Source: Phoronis australis (Eukaryota > Phoronida > Phoronidae). From it: a stretch of DNA of 64,000 bases. The stretch spans positions 241,436 to 305,435 of the forward strand of contig NMRA01000510.1 in assembly GCA_002633005.1 (NCBI GenBank), given 5' to 3'. This document shows, piece after piece, positions 24,701 through 39,700 of the stretch. Made by a program: the position numbers and the translations under genes. How positions within the stretch are numbered: the first letter of the stretch is position 1; each line of letters opens with the position of its first letter. A model generated the notes under the pieces. That model was not told the DNA's origin, did no database searches, and saw only the letters and a program-made list of their open reading frames with translations.

Positions 24701-27700
24701 CTTTCAGAACCGAAGTAGTGTACTTGTCTACGGGATTGCTTTGTAGATATTTCCCGCTTTCAAAAGGAATCCAAATTTCTTTGTAGGCCTACACGTGAAA
24801 ACCGCGAATTGAAGACTAATAAAAAGCTTGGCCTGTGTTAAAAGCACGTGGGCAGGAAGCGCGCGCTACATACATGAACTTGTCATCAAAGACATTAGTC
24901 GGGAACTATCCATTCATGAAACGGGTAGCATTGGAAAGAAATGAATATAGGCACTAATTTCCAACAGTTTCTAATACTATAAAAAATGTTTGCATTATTT
25001 TTAAGATGAATTGTTTGATTACGTTAACCATAATTGGTGTTTTTAAGCCAAATATCCGATAATAAGTCCACTGACAGTGAATGCTTACACACCCTTAAAC
25101 CGAAAAATAACTGTCAGATAGTCACGTATGCCGCATCCAGCCACACGGCAACTAATATGGCCTTACCGAGACAAATGTCGAACGTTTTTAGCGACATGAG
25201 ACCAAATGCTGAATGAAACACGCTCTGGTTTAGGCCCACTGCTTGTGCAAATTTCTTTAGATACAGTGCACATCTAGCTCGTTAGATTGCGTGGCTCTGG
25301 CCAAAAGATGGTATCTGCTCTGGCAAATGAGGTGGCAAGACCATCTCATCCATGAGACGGCTCACCCAGAGCTGCCAAACCACACGGAAATCAACATTGC
25401 ACGAGTCTGTTCAAAAGCAGTTCGACATAGGAACAATTTACGAGAAAAGCAAACCAGGAAAGATTGTCAAAAGCAGAACTCGTGGCTTGTCATTGCTTGT
25501 GGTGGCGGATAGTTCAAGATACTGTGGAGTTAAGCTGACCCCATCTAAGTAAGATCATGTTCTACAGTTGGCTGAAGAAGTAAATGAAAAGGACAGCTGT
25601 TGGATAAGTCTTTGCTTACTTATTGTGGATGGGTATATGAATATGGACATGGTACTACAAACAATTCTTTTGTTACTCTATAGTTCAAGTGGCAGTTGCA
25701 GAAACCACTAATCCTTGAGGCTGAGAAATAAAATTTAAAATATCTGCTGAGTTTAGTTGTTTATTGTTCTGGGTTAACATAGCTTATACCTCAGTACTTA
25801 TTTTTCCTGGTATTTGAAACAGTCCACAAACACCTTCATTCATATCACTTCCTGCCTGGTGATAAGCTCACCAGGGACATTCCTGTGGCTACAGAAATGC
25901 CTAACAGCACTACAACTGGTTACAGGGCTATGTCCATTTATTACTCCTTATCTTGTTTTCTGATAGCAACTATGGATGTGATAGGTGTAACCTCTGTTGT
26001 CCAGGTTAGGTAGTGTCCCCTTTTGAACTATTGACAAAGCGTCCATAGCAGTAGCATAACTTCACTGATGTAGGCAAAAATTGGCAATGTGTAATAAAAT
26101 CACAAAAACAACAGATTCTATTTTATACCTCAGGACTTGGGTCAAAGTTAAGAACTTCAAGAAGTCTATCCCATCAACCACAATCCAAAAAATAGATTTT
26201 TCATTGGTTAAAACGATAATAACCCTTGAAAGTATTGCGATGAAAGCCATAATACCATTACAATCGCAAATTATTGCAATGACCGATGTACGCCATTGGC
26301 TGACCAGTGAACCAGGGATCCAAAACTTTGTATTCAAGTTACCCTAACCATTTAATGATAAATAAATTCATTAGCAAGTGCTGGTTTTGCCATTTATTAC
26401 CATAGAACTCTAACCCTGAAATGCAAACTTCGATCTAAAGCCACTGAGATTGCTCTGCGCATTCGGGGAATTTGTTTGTTCCGATATTGGTTATTGCTAT
26501 GGAATTTACTGTGACTCAAACTTTTTGCAACTCTGCAGTTTCTAAACTGAAGTGTATAACAGTTGTATCATCAAAAGGCCTTTTATCAGTTCTTGGTGAT
26601 TATACCAGAAGCAAAATACAATTAATTATCATTTCGCATACTTGGCACCAGGTTTAAAAATACTTTTTTTACTTTTTTCATTCCAGACCTCAAGAGCGTT
26701 ACCAAAATGTGAAAAATTACAGTGTGTAACAAAAAAAGAACTAGAGAGATTACATAAACGACCACTTGAACCAACGGAAATAATTTCAGTGAATGATTTT
26801 AGAATGTAGGGCCCTCACAGTTGCTGTGAAGAATTTAGGGCGACGTGTAATCGTCTAGTCTGCTGTCTTGTGGAAGAGTGCAAGGCCACGAATATGTAAT
26901 TTGTTCAGTAAATACAGTTTGAAAAAAACTATTAACTGAAAAAGTATGTCAACGTTACATGTAGTATATTGCAAATGAGTATATGAAATAATGCGTATAC
27001 ACGTTAACGTTCTTTCTCCTTATGTTAAGTAGAAAAGGGTCTTTGGTAGCCGCTCGTGGAACTGTTTCCGCGTACACATACACACACAATCTGCCATTTC
27101 AGATAATGTTTTTCACCACTTTCTATTTTTAACCACCAGTTTTGAGTCGGCAGATTAGTGTAGGTAAGTCTTCCGGTTAAGTCACTCACCAATGTAATAA
27201 CATGAAATGTGTTAAAAGTGCAGATAAGTTTATTGCCACAGATCTGTAGGTCGAGGGGGTATTGACCAATCCATTGATTGCAGTGTCATTTACAAAAGTT
27301 GTGATAAACAACTCAAGCTATCAATCCAAAATTTGCAGACGAAGGTTTTCTGATAAAAAAACAAATATATGTAGCTTTGAAATGTACTGTGGGTTGCTTA
27401 TTACATTGGTTGCAGTATAGGACTTTCCATATAGAAGTTAAAAAGTAAACTCATTTCTTCAGTGGACTCTGGAAAACACCAATGTTATGCATAACAGTGT
27501 TATTTTGAACACATGTTGGATCGTGTGACGGTCAACGTTCAAGAATGAAAAAGTACAACTGACTTGATAAGCGAGCCGTCGAGATAAAAAAACGTGACAT
27601 CTGGGTCTAAGGCAAAACGCAAGGGTGAAATGAAAGCTGCAACACTTATCCTGACAGTGTTCTTTTTCAAATGACGGACGTAGCAGCCAAAAGTATCCAA

Positions 27701-30700
27701 CGGCGGTATTTTTTGGTTGAATGGGAAATTGTGAATGCCGCACGCGCGCTTATGAGTAATTTTCTCGAAAGTTGCATAAACCCACCAGTTATTAGGGCCT
27801 ATGCTGAACAAACATTCGCGGCAGAAACAAAATGTCACTTCTTTCCGTATGATACTGCAATGTGATTTTGACACCCAAAGATGTCTTGTTGAACAACTCC
27901 CAGCATGTAGTTTGATAGGCCGTCGAAATTGGCTCTAAGGCTAAAGCTGAAAAGATATCAGAGGCCAGACTATTCCCAGCATCCAGTCAGGCCCACAGGC
28001 CGGTGTTAGGATGACCAGTGTAACTGTCGGGTTTGTTGACTAATTTTTTCAAGAAATCGCTGGTTGACTGCAACGGAACCTTAAGAGTCTTGCTTTACGA
28101 ATAAACATGACAAAATGAAAATAAACAGCAAGTAATGAAATTAAGTTTGATTTGATAACTACTACTACGCTCGATCAAACCCAGTCGAGCAGACAGACTG
28201 AAATTCACAGTGCTAACTCTCGCGGCTTGTCTTGGTTTGCAAGCTCTAACGACAGAATACATAGGTCACATGCGAGAGTTGGCATTCTAGAGCTATTGTT
28301 CTAAGTTATTACTTGAAGAGAAATCTGCAGTTTATGGGTGACCCAGTGACCCCAGATGGCTACCACTGCATTACTGGGTCCCATAAATGTCACCGAAGAA
28401 CTAAGTTTCTACAATGCTGGACTAGATAAGAAGCCTATGGTTTCTGGTGTGACCAGTTAAGTGTAACACAAATGAGAATGTACACATAAAATCCCTTGTG
28501 CATCGGAGGTGGCACATGAAGAACACTGAAAAGAGACATGTTGTCGGTTCTGATAGTTTTTGGGCAACCTCAACTTAGAATTGGTGCACTTGGATTTTAT
28601 CCAGGTCTTCAGGTGCAACTTCAGTATTTTCTTTGTGTCTGGCCCTCCAGTAGTGTTTCAAGATCAACCATTGGTACTGTTGATGACCTCTGACTTAGGT
28701 GTTGTTTGTTTAGGAATGGCTCCTGACCTGGTCATAGGGTACCCAGTGATTGTAATGGGTCACCTGTATATTGATTTGATAGTATGTGTAGTAATGGTAA
28801 TAGTAATTGTATACATAGTCACACTAGCCTCAGCTGACTGATTCATTCTGCATGAGTAATGTTAAATGGTGCTTGCTTATATATGTTTAGCCAGTCCAGA
28901 TTTTGTCCATGGTGATGAGTTATTGCTGGTGATTCACAGTTTTTTTTTTTTTTAAGCCGTAATTCCTTACTGATGCCCTTAGCAGTAAACAACCATGGCT
29001 GACAGTGATCTTTGTGACAGATAGTTTGTTATGGACTTGTTGTCAGAAGTTGAAATCTAGTGGGCAGTTTGATTTTTGTACTGTTGTATTGAAGTTGGAC
29101 TTGATTCAGATAACCGAATTTTAGCATGTTGATTTATGTTGGATGTAAAGTACGTACATGTGAAATTACGAAATGAGCGTTTTCTTGATATTAGTTGAAC
29201 ATTGTTAAATCGTGTTAGCGTTTGTGGGTTTTCTTGTCCACCTTGCACGTCTCATTGCGGTCTCTTGTTGTCAGGTGCCGATGACGACCTCGTATCCCCA
29301 TATGGCGGCACAAGCGCTGATGACTTCCTCACGCCATTGCAGAAGCTGGAGCGATACATGGAGAGTGAGAACATCTTTACAAGGTGAGTTGGAATGAACT
29401 GTACCGACATTCTGGCCATGCGGGAGGTGTTAACATACTGGCAGAATAAAATAAATGTTGCATTTTCATAAGTAAATGCAGTGCTCGACACCTAGTGACT
29501 TGGCGAAAATCCCAGGTCATCAAATAATATTTGAGGACACTAAAACTGACGCCGAAATTGTTGACTAAAAAAAATAAATTTCGAGTAAAAACCAGGAAAT
29601 CGAGTTCTAAAAGAACTACTCTAGGGAAGCTCGGTAAAACTCTGTTTATCAACTCGTCATCTCCTGGCTGGTGTCGCTAACAAATCACCGACCCCAAAGA
29701 TTGCGACCCCAAAGATTGCGAGTATGTGACTGCTCTTAGCAGACTTACTAAGCAGGGCACTACACAGCCAAAATTAGTTCTCAGAACATGGTACACCGAT
29801 GTCGTGTTCTCTATAGGGGTCAATGGGTCCATAGCTGGACACATAAGCCATGTTTTCTGAGTGTGGTACTGTATGTAAAACACAAGCAAAAATAAAGTTT
29901 ACTTCCACTGTCCAGTTTCTGCTGTTTAGTAATCAGTCATCCATTTCTGTCTGTGTTTGTCAAAGTTTGGTTAGCCAGAGTGATGCATTCTCTGTGACTT
30001 TCACAATCTGCAGACCTGTGGTAACCTTCAGGTTTCTTTTGTCTGTCACGGCACGTCCTGCATCATGTGATGAATAGAGTTGTGGTCTGCTGCTGCCCAG
30101 CTCTGTTACGTATGAATGTCTGCTAACAGTATTCTGCTTGAAGTTTGAAGGTATGTCCTGTTCAGGCTCATTATAGGCTACTTTCGTGGGCAGAGATCAC
30201 CTGCTGGCTTTCTAGATTTCAGTTACTCTCTGAAGAAGTGGTAAAACTTGCCTAGAATAGACTATCCATCCACATGTCCTGCGTGTTATGCAAGTTTTGT
30301 TTGGTTGAAATGGTGATAAGCAGTGTCTGGGTGATTGTCGGTGTCATGTGCCTCACTCTTTGTGCGTTATCATTGCTAGGTCAACAGAGTTCAGTTGTAG
30401 CATTGCAATGTGGTAACCATGGTGACTGGCTGATGTCAGTGAAGTCTGTGTCCCATCCATTGGGCACAATTGAACATGTCTTTTACAGAAACGCAGAGCT
30501 AAACTGACTGCTGACATGTTAAAATAATTTTTACCTTTAGTTTTCCATGCTATATAAAACACAGTGTTTTTTTTAGCTTGATTGATAAGTTTTGGAGAAA
30601 GTGTCAGAAAGCCAGTTTTTAATCACTTGAGTTGTGAAAGCTACAATGGGTCTGTTTAAGCTAACTCTAATTGTGATATTAGTGTAACATGGTGTTTATT

Positions 30701-33700
30701 TCAGAGTTTAAGTGCAACACTAAATCTGGTGTATCACCTAACCCAGCCCCCCTCTCAGAGGTTTAACAACACCTAAGTTGATGTGACCTGATGTTACAAA
30801 CTGTGGTGTTACTACAGCAGAACTGAGAACTCCAGCCTTTTTTTCTTCAGTATTTCTGAAAAACATGTACTATGTCCTCAACAGCCTAAAAACCTAAACA
30901 TGTTGGAAGTCTACAATGCCAACAATCTTGCTGCAGGTGTTGTTCTATCTAGTGCAAATGCACTTGCAGTTGCATTTTCTTTAGTGCATACAACATTACG
31001 TGACACAGTGCATTGAAGTGAACTGTGGGAGTTGTTGGCCTACTCAAAAGTAATTTTTTAACATGTCATCTAGTATATCATCATCCCAATGTGGCAACCG
31101 TTGGCTCCCTTGTGAAGTTGACGTTCTAGTTTCCATTTGAGACGGGGAGAGCTTCTTGCCATTTTTGATGGCATGGACAGAACCAACACTGGCATATTAG
31201 TTATGAACTAAGGTCATAGCAATTTTTCACCTACCCCATGGGGGTTAAGAATAGAGCGGTTCAAAGTTGTTGTTTTAGTATCCTGTTATGGTAGGATTAC
31301 TAAAGGGGGAACCAGCTAACTTCAGCTGACCTATCCTATTTTGTGGTTAAACCATCAAATTTTTAAAAGCATTTCTTAGTTGTCACAGTTAAACTACCGT
31401 ATGCATCTAGCTTACCGCCCATGCTCGGCTTACCGTCAACCCACAGAATAAACAAATTTTCATTTTTAAGCACCCATGCTCGGCTTATCGCCCAGCCCGT
31501 TTTTTTAGATTCCCAATTTATGGGCTCTGGGCGGTAACCTTGACAACTACGGTAAGTGCTTAATGTTTTCAAACAATGCTGAGAATGCGCAACTTAAATG
31601 ATTTTGGCAGCCTTGTAGTTTCTAGGTCACTTGTTATCCTTGTTGCTTAGAAACTGGTTGTAAAATGTATTCAAGTCTGACTGTAAGTAGGTCAACTGAA
31701 GCAGATGGTCACAAAAAATACCACGTTTTTTAGCTATACAATTATGAAATAGGCCTGTCCTTGAGACATTATCTTTTTGCACTGTAGAGTCCTGTTGTTT
31801 TCTTCAAAGTGCCTAAACTGTTACTCATTGTAGATATAATTCAGAAAAATGCAGTCTTATTTTGACAGCAAGAATGGTTTGTTTTGATACAATTCATTTA
31901 CGTTTTGTAATGACCAAGTGTTTTCATTTATTCCAAGGTTTTGGACATGTTTTGTTTTTGCTAATTGATGCGCCTATTCAGTGTTTGAATTAAGGAATGG
32001 TAAGCTGTAGTTAGTTGAGGAGCAAGCACTCTCATCAACCTGTTTCTCTGTGTATTTTCTCATTAACTAGTCTAGTTTTCACCTAAAGGCTGCTGACAAT
32101 CCTGCATTTCCCTTCCTCCAGCCTGGGGCTGTGGCACTCCTGCAAATTCTGATTATTTTTGTTCACCCAGTCACTGGCAGGTGATTGTTGTCCAGCCTGG
32201 TTGGTGATCAAATTTAAATCAATTTGGTTTCTGATCTCTTGGACCTGTATACAGTTCTTAACTTTGTTGCCAAATGCCAAACTTTCCATGTTTCATGTCT
32301 TCAAGGTTCAGTGGGTTTGTTCATAGAAATACTGCATGGTGAATTTTCTATCTTTAGACCACTATCTAAAAATATATCTGGTTCAGTTCTAGTAGTGATC
32401 GGGTATTGAATACTGTCAAAAGCCTGTTTACATGGACAAAATTTGCATATGTTTGTAAATTTACTTCCTATTGAAATTTGCACACATATGTAAAAGTAAA
32501 TTTATTACGTGTTGTGCACTCATTTTCGAAGACTATCACCGTGGGTAGACTACTGTTGGCCAGGAAAAGGTTTCCACATTTTTTGTCTGTTGGGTTAATT
32601 TTTGGTTTATCACATAAGAAAGGGGTATGGAAAGGGGAAAGACCACAAGTCTGGTGGCAGTGGGTGGTAAAAGAAAAATTTTAAAATGTATTGAAAATTT
32701 CCATTTGACAAGGGAGACATTTTATGTTTTACATGACAAACTTTAGGTGATGATGACACAGCAGTACAAGACCCGTTACTGCTGGCGATCACAGCTTACT
32801 GACATGCGAATGGAGCGGACTATCGCACGAATAGAGAGTTTTATTTGGAGTGGCCAAGTCAACTGTACCTAAATGCATCCACGGGATTTGTGCCATGCTC
32901 CGTGAATCATTGCTGACAAGATATGCCACCTTTCCACAAGAAGATTTAAAATATGTCATTGACTGGTTTGAGTTGTGTTGGGGATTTCCGATGCATAGAT
33001 GGAACTCATGTCCCGTTTATTGCACCTTCTATGGTTCGTGGTGATTAACTAAACAGGAGAATTTTCTACTTTATTTGACCATGGATACATCATGACTAAC
33101 ATAAACATAGGCTGGCCTGGACGTGTGGACTGGACTGCGCTTGAGTATTTGGTAATTCAGAGATTTATCAAAAAGCTGAAAGTGACTACCTGTTTCAAGG
33201 GGTTTATCCAGGATTCCAAAACTGGGAGTCTCCACCAGCATTGGTGATGAATTGGTGAGGCTGCGGTGCCCTGTACTAGTGTATCCATCCATGTAATAAC
33301 ATAGTGCATTGAAGTAGCACTGACAAAGCAAAAGACCATTCGTTTATTCTGTAACTTTAAATGATAAATGAAGGATTATACGTACGAAACATTTTACTCG
33401 AAAAAGAATGTGGCGTTCATACTAGAGATGCCAATGTTGACCAAGTCCAAAAACTATCACAGAGGTAAAGATTTCTACAGCAATATACTGTCTTCTGCAA
33501 AGCAGACAGGCCGAATAAAGTGTGTTGGTGAAGCGAGTTGCATTTTTAGCATTCATATTCCTGACAGTCGAGCCTGTGTTTTCTCTCAGTTTCATGTCTT
33601 GCACATCATTCATAGTCATTGGTTTCCTGGTCATATTAATATTTTCATTTTTATGTTTATTAACTGATGTACACTGACACTATATTTAGGATAATCTCCT

Positions 33701-36700
33701 GATGGCTGTGACATGATTGTGACAAATTTTCATAGTCTGGAACCAGATTCAGTGGCCCTTGCAAAGCTATTTCTCAGCAAATTTGCGGTGTCCTGTATCT
33801 TTTGATGTGTCAAAACATTGCTGCTGTTAAATCTCTTAATTACATGTGTCGTGGGCAAAAGTCTCTTCCGACTCCGAATTTCAGCGTGCGACTGCAACTA
33901 CTTAAAAGTGGTGACAACCACAATCTGTTTTCAAACCCTGAATGTGTGAACCTCTTTGTCAGCTAGTAACGAAATAATTGCATTTGGCAATCTGAAAGTG
34001 TGTAACATTTACTTGCAAAATATGATTGGTTGCTATTTGGTGTTCTTCCCTGCTTCAAGACACTGGCGTTATGGAGGGGGGTCCACCTTGAAACTTAGTG
34101 CGTCCAGACCAGATTTATAGTTGACACAGTTAAATTGCGAGAACTTGTAAAACTTTTAGGTCACAAGCTGCATCAGTACATTTTTCTTCATTCAACTGAC
34201 CAAGCAAATGTTAAGGATGGGTACATTATTTTGTTATTCCAGAAGAAGAATGTCTTTAAACTTATTGGAGAGCTGACTGCCTGTAATTGACCTATTGCCA
34301 GGATTTTGAGTGACGGCTTAACTGGCAAATCAGAACGCAGCATTCTTGTCACATCTTCCATTTCCAAGCTGCCATTTTACCCGACAAACAACACACCTCA
34401 TGGTTAAAAACTCTAGTATGTTTGTTCTGTGTCACAGGACTTTTGGCAAGGGGGCGGAGCTTGCGATAGGTCAATTGGCATGTGTATCCGTGAATGGAGT
34501 CAGCCATCAACTGTCATCCCATGTAACTGAGTGCACCCACCTCTTTCTGTTCCCCTTTTAACCCTGCCACAATGGCCCTTTGTTGAACCACTATGACACT
34601 GGCTTAGAACAGTTATTATCTGCTCCATTGTTCCTTTCTAATAGGGGTCATGCCTTTGTGGTCCTTTTCTCCTCTGTCTGTGTTCCTATGAATGAAATTC
34701 CCTGCTGGTTTCCTTTGATGCCTGTAGTGAAACTAGTAGGCTGTGCCTGTTGATCTGAATGTCAGTTGCAGTTGGAAGACTGGCATTCTGTCAAGGGTGA
34801 AGATTACTGCTAGTGTTAATTGTTGAGACTTCATGCAGTGGATGGTCCTTGTGGTCAGGCAGAAATGAGGTTAACTGAATTTATGTCCCAGTGATGTTCG
34901 TTTGTGAGGTCAGCTTGTAAACCATAGTTAACCCAGGCTTTTGTCACCGCCATGTCTTTGTTTTGTATGGCAGGTTCGTGTTGTTCAGATCTACCAACAA
35001 CTACGATTTTGGCAGACACACGGAAGTCCGTAACTTGTGTTTGCAATACGCGAGGGTGAAGTAACGGTAAACTAGTTCTGGCACTACTGCATGTGGCACT
35101 TACTTTATAAGGAAACCAGTTCGTGACTAAAATCAGTTGGTTTGAATACGGTATTTTTGTGGTTGTCTGAGGTTAAATCATGAGGGTAATTTTTATGCGC
35201 CCACATATTTATATGTGGACAGATTTTTACAAAATTTGGTGAATAGCTTTCTATTAAAGAAGCTATGACATGTTTCCATTTTCGGATGTATTGTACTTTT
35301 TTTAGGCCATATAGTGAACATTTTTATGACAAATAAACAACCCTAAAAGCACATCGTTAGCGATGCATTGATGGGTGCATTTCAACGCTCCACGTTGCTG
35401 TTGTTGATATTCAGGGGGAAATTTTTTTAACCTTACGAGGGGAATTTCGTGATATTTTTATGAGCCCACATATTTACATGTGGGTGTATATTCCTGTCAT
35501 ATCTGTCCGGGCGTCCGCAGGTGTATCTTCGAAACCCTCACAGGATCTTGAGATTTGGCAGATGGGAAGCTGACTATGGATGGCGACGAATTTCGGACTA
35601 AGTGACTACNCACTGTGCCTAGTGGCAACTTTTTTTTTTTTTTTGCTGTTGCCTCTGTGTCTTTGGATGGATTTTTATGAAATTTTGCAAATTGTTTTTT
35701 TAAGGGGGCAACTACACCTTTCCATTTTCGAATGAATGTTCACAATTCTTGGCCACCTAGTTACCATTCTTTAAATTTGCGAGTCCGTTTTTTGGCGTCC
35801 GCCTTTCTGAATGCCAAAAGTGTGTTCTCAATGCGGAGACTGCAGACGACGGATGGGTTTGACTATTCCTGGGCCTCCTAATGGGGACTTTGTTTCATTT
35901 TGTGTCCATGGCTTTATCTCCCCTTTGCAAGTTCTTTGTGGAATTTGCAGGTGTGTTTCTATGGAGCTGACAACAGGTTATGACCAGTTTCAGACCAATC
36001 CAATGTTTCGTGTACGCCTTAGTGACAGTTTTTTTTTTTTACATTTTCATGTGTCTGGAGTTCATTGATGGATTTTCATGAAATTTGGTAGTGAGGTTTC
36101 TAGGAGACAACAGTGCCTTCCCATTTTCGGACAAATCTGATGTATTCTGCATCACCTATTGGGGATTTTCAAAAGTTTAGAGTCCGTTTTTAACAATCTC
36201 TTTCTGCTAAACTGCCTCAAGGATCATTGTAAAAATTGTCAAGTTTGTTTCTGATGGGAAGACCAAAACTGACTTTCATAATCGGTTAGGCTTGATTGGT
36301 GGCAGTTTTTTGCTTCTACGACTGTGTCGCTTTAAGCCTTTGCAGGATCTTTGTGGAATGTGTGTATTGGGAGAGCTTTAAATAGTCTCATCGATACCCC
36401 ACAGTTCATTCTGCGCCAAGTTGAACTTCAGTGGTCTTACTTTCAGGTCTTTTACGAATTTCACCTGATTTGTGACTAATTTGGTTAGGCCACTCTTCTC
36501 AAAAATTCAGTTTTTTTCACTGTCCATGCCCAACTGTCTACTCATTTTTTACTGGCTCATATTGTTTATCAAACACTCTTATTATATACGTATTTGGATC
36601 TGCATTAGTTTGAGCCAGCGTTTCACAATTCTTTCATATCTTACAAATCTTAATTAAAAGTCGCTCTGCCAAACTCTGCTTGTACTGCTGTGGCCAGTGT

Positions 36701-39700
36701 ATCCTGGTTTACTCACAGAACCTATCTAAAGAATTTATTTTGCACCGTTTCAATGTCTTTGGCTTCACGGAATCCCCAATGACACAAGTTAAGCCTTTTG
36801 ACACTGATTTATGTTCATAAAAGGTTTAACCAAGGTGTTTCCTCGGGTGCCAGTCGTGACACTGGAGTGTGTAAACAGTGGTTTATAAGTTGATGCGAAG
36901 TGACAGTCATATACTCTAGGCTTAAGAATACTGCTGACAAAATACTTCCAATACAAGGAAGTTCATTATCATCTAAAAACAGTCGCTATTTTATTTTTAT
37001 GCATCATATGCTAAGACTAGAAGAACTGCTTTTTCCTGTGTAGAACTTGTTATATCCTGAATCTAGCACTGCATGTGTAATGTCTATCATTTTTAATACC
37101 AGAAGTAAGGTTTACCGAAGTGTAATAAGCTTCTCATTGTATGTCAACAGGAGTTTGTTGTTACCTTTTGCAGGGCGTAAAGTTTCCTATTCCTATTTTT
37201 GAGACTTTCTTTCTTATACTTTTCTGTGAAATTTCTATTTTTTCCTAATTTTCACTCATGGTGAGTCCAAATAAAAGGCCAGCAATAAATCGTTGTTTTT
37301 CATAGCTGACATTTAACTCCATTGTGCTTAAAATAAATATGCTGCTGGGTTAGTTGTTTCATTGAGCTTCAAACGCATTATAGCTGGGGGATCTAATTGT
37401 GTTTGTGCACTTTTAAATATTAGAGGTACTAGAGCAATGTTATCCCCTCTCATGCAAATATGGCCACCCTGGATTACACAGGGACAAATAGCCTCTAGCT
37501 GTATTTACCCACAATGCCATAAACATCCGTCAGGCACATTTGCTGCCTTGTTTTCATGCCACCGGAGTTTCACATGTTAGTTGTTATCTGATTCTTTACA
37601 AGTTCTTTCTCGGTTGCATTTCTCTATTTGTTCTTCCAATGCCAATGAAGTATTATTACTGTGGTATGGGTTGCAACTCTGAAGTGAAAATTTTGATAAA
37701 CGGGACAAATGCCGGTGGATGTCTGATGTGAAACTCTTCGCCTCCCACATCAACGAGACATGAAAATGTGTCTCATTTCAAAAAGTAGCTCCCCGCACTT
37801 TCTTATCTCCGTGTAATTCGGGATGGTCCTATTACATGCGCAGACAACACTTCATGGTGGTGAAACTACTTGGAATTATTGTATTTTAATAACAACGAGG
37901 CTCAAGTTAATTAAAGTGATAAACGGATGAGGAATTGGTCAGAATACGTGAAGGGAGCTTGAGAAATTACTGAAGCGTAAGCCTATATGCCAGTGTTCTC
38001 CACAATACCAATTCCAAACTATACGCAAATTTCTAGAGTTCAGTATCAGTAGTCAACACTATAGGTGGAGGTATTTATGTGTTTCAAAAATGTACATTGA
38101 ACTGGTCAGGTGTGACCTACTTTTCAACACTTTGTAGGGCCTACACGTGAAAACCGCTTATGACTGTCTCACGAATGAAAAAATTGTTGTTAAAAGCACG
38201 TGGCCAGGAAGCGTGCGTTACATATCTGTCACTTGACATCGCAGACATTAGTCTCGGGAACTGTCAATGAATCAACACCGGGTAGCTATATCGGCAAGAA
38301 ATAAATATTGGGCACTAATGTCAGAAAGTTTCTAATGCCGTAAAAACTGTTGCGTTGTTTTTAAAGAGAGATTGCCTTATTAATCGCTTTTTCAATGTAT
38401 TCATAATTGGTGTTTTTAAAGTAAACTACCTGATAAAATGCCCCACTAATAGTGGACGCCTTCGCCCCCGAATCTCCCGGAAAATAACTCGGACTGGCAC
38501 ATCCAGTCACCCGGCGACTCAGTGCAATTCAGCCTTAGGCCCTACCGAGACAATTCTCGTACGTTTTAATAGTAGATGTGCAGGGTCAACAAAGTAATGA
38601 TACTCCCTGTTTTTATCATAATTTCTTCCTCGTTTTTACTGAAAATGTCATATTTTTCTATTTTTTTCAATGCCTTGTGTTATTTGAAACAATGCTTTTG
38701 TGTTGTTTGGCAGATACATAAATTTCTCTTGCATTTGTGTTTTTAGGCAGATGGTTGCCAGGGGTATCCTGGATACGCTCCGAGCTGTTGGTGGCATGGA
38801 GGAAGAGTGTGAGGGGGTGTTGGTGGCCATGTCACGACTGTCTGACGACTACGGTGAGTGAAGTGGCTATCTAGCTTGGGCACACTACTGTACTGGGTTC
38901 GTTTGAGAAGAACGCAGGCCGTGTTAGTTTGAAGTAGGGGACATACTATTCACGACCGTACATCACAAAATGATGTGGATGCAACGTCTTGAGAAGGATG
39001 CTGTTGTACCAAGTTGTTGTTGATTCAGATGACCTTGGTGTATTTTTCAAGGTCACACCAAAGAAAACTACATGAAGATGATATACACTCCAAGGAATAT
39101 GTGAGTGTCGATCGAAGTTTTGTGTCGCTCTTGAAACATTGTTCCATGGGGCTGGGGGTCATGATTCCCTAATACTTTTGGTGCTTGGTGGCAAGGTTTG
39201 GAGGGCAGTATTGGTGAAAGCGATTGTAAACGGACTTAATGGCCTTATGTGCGTGTGCTGAACTTTCTGTTTGCTTACATTTAATTAGTTATTTGTCAAG
39301 ACATTGTTAAGGGCTGTTCCAGTAAAATCTGTATGGGAGGGGGGGAAGGCACCTTTTTTTCGCACCCACCACCCATATTTTTCATTTATTTCTTCAGCCT
39401 ACCACCCGTAATTTTTTATAAGTTTGAAATGCAACCACCCGTAATTTTTTTTGTCCTTGTGGTTGACTGCACAGGCGCTTGAGTTTATCTGTTCCTCCAT
39501 CACCACTAACGTCATTCATTACAAAGAAAACGCATGTTTCTTATATATGGTTATTAGCCATCGAGAAATTTGAGCACCTGTGGTTAAATGGTGTTATGGG
39601 CATGCCGATGAGGAGATCGGAGGGAGTGAAAAAGTCGGAGCTTTTTGCAAGTTGCATTTTTGTTTCAGTTTTTGATTCTGTGCGGATTGTTTATAAAATT

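Larger units (their letters stand above)
18901..29274 (+). other. PPP4R1 intron 2: repeats only
   Basis: A 10.4-kb intron. It contains a 19-bp triple repeat (20923-20979), the foldback element with THAP-like starts (23218-24195) and an inverted family D copy (24381-25335). The remaining sequence is AT-rich and shows no convincing exon on either strand. Confidence 0.6.
29384..38746 (+). other. PPP4R1 intron 3: repeats and a broken transposase
   Basis: A 9.4-kb intron. It contains a short inverted-repeat element (31394-31556), a PIF/Harbinger remnant (32838-33260), family F sequence (35186-36460) with an N at 35610, and a family D fragment (38135-38600). No exon is recognised between these. 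Confidence 0.6.

Noticed and set aside
27459-27874. Overlapping open frames on both strands
   Set aside because: Low-complexity composition, no motif, no splice context; typical chance frames in AT-rich intron.
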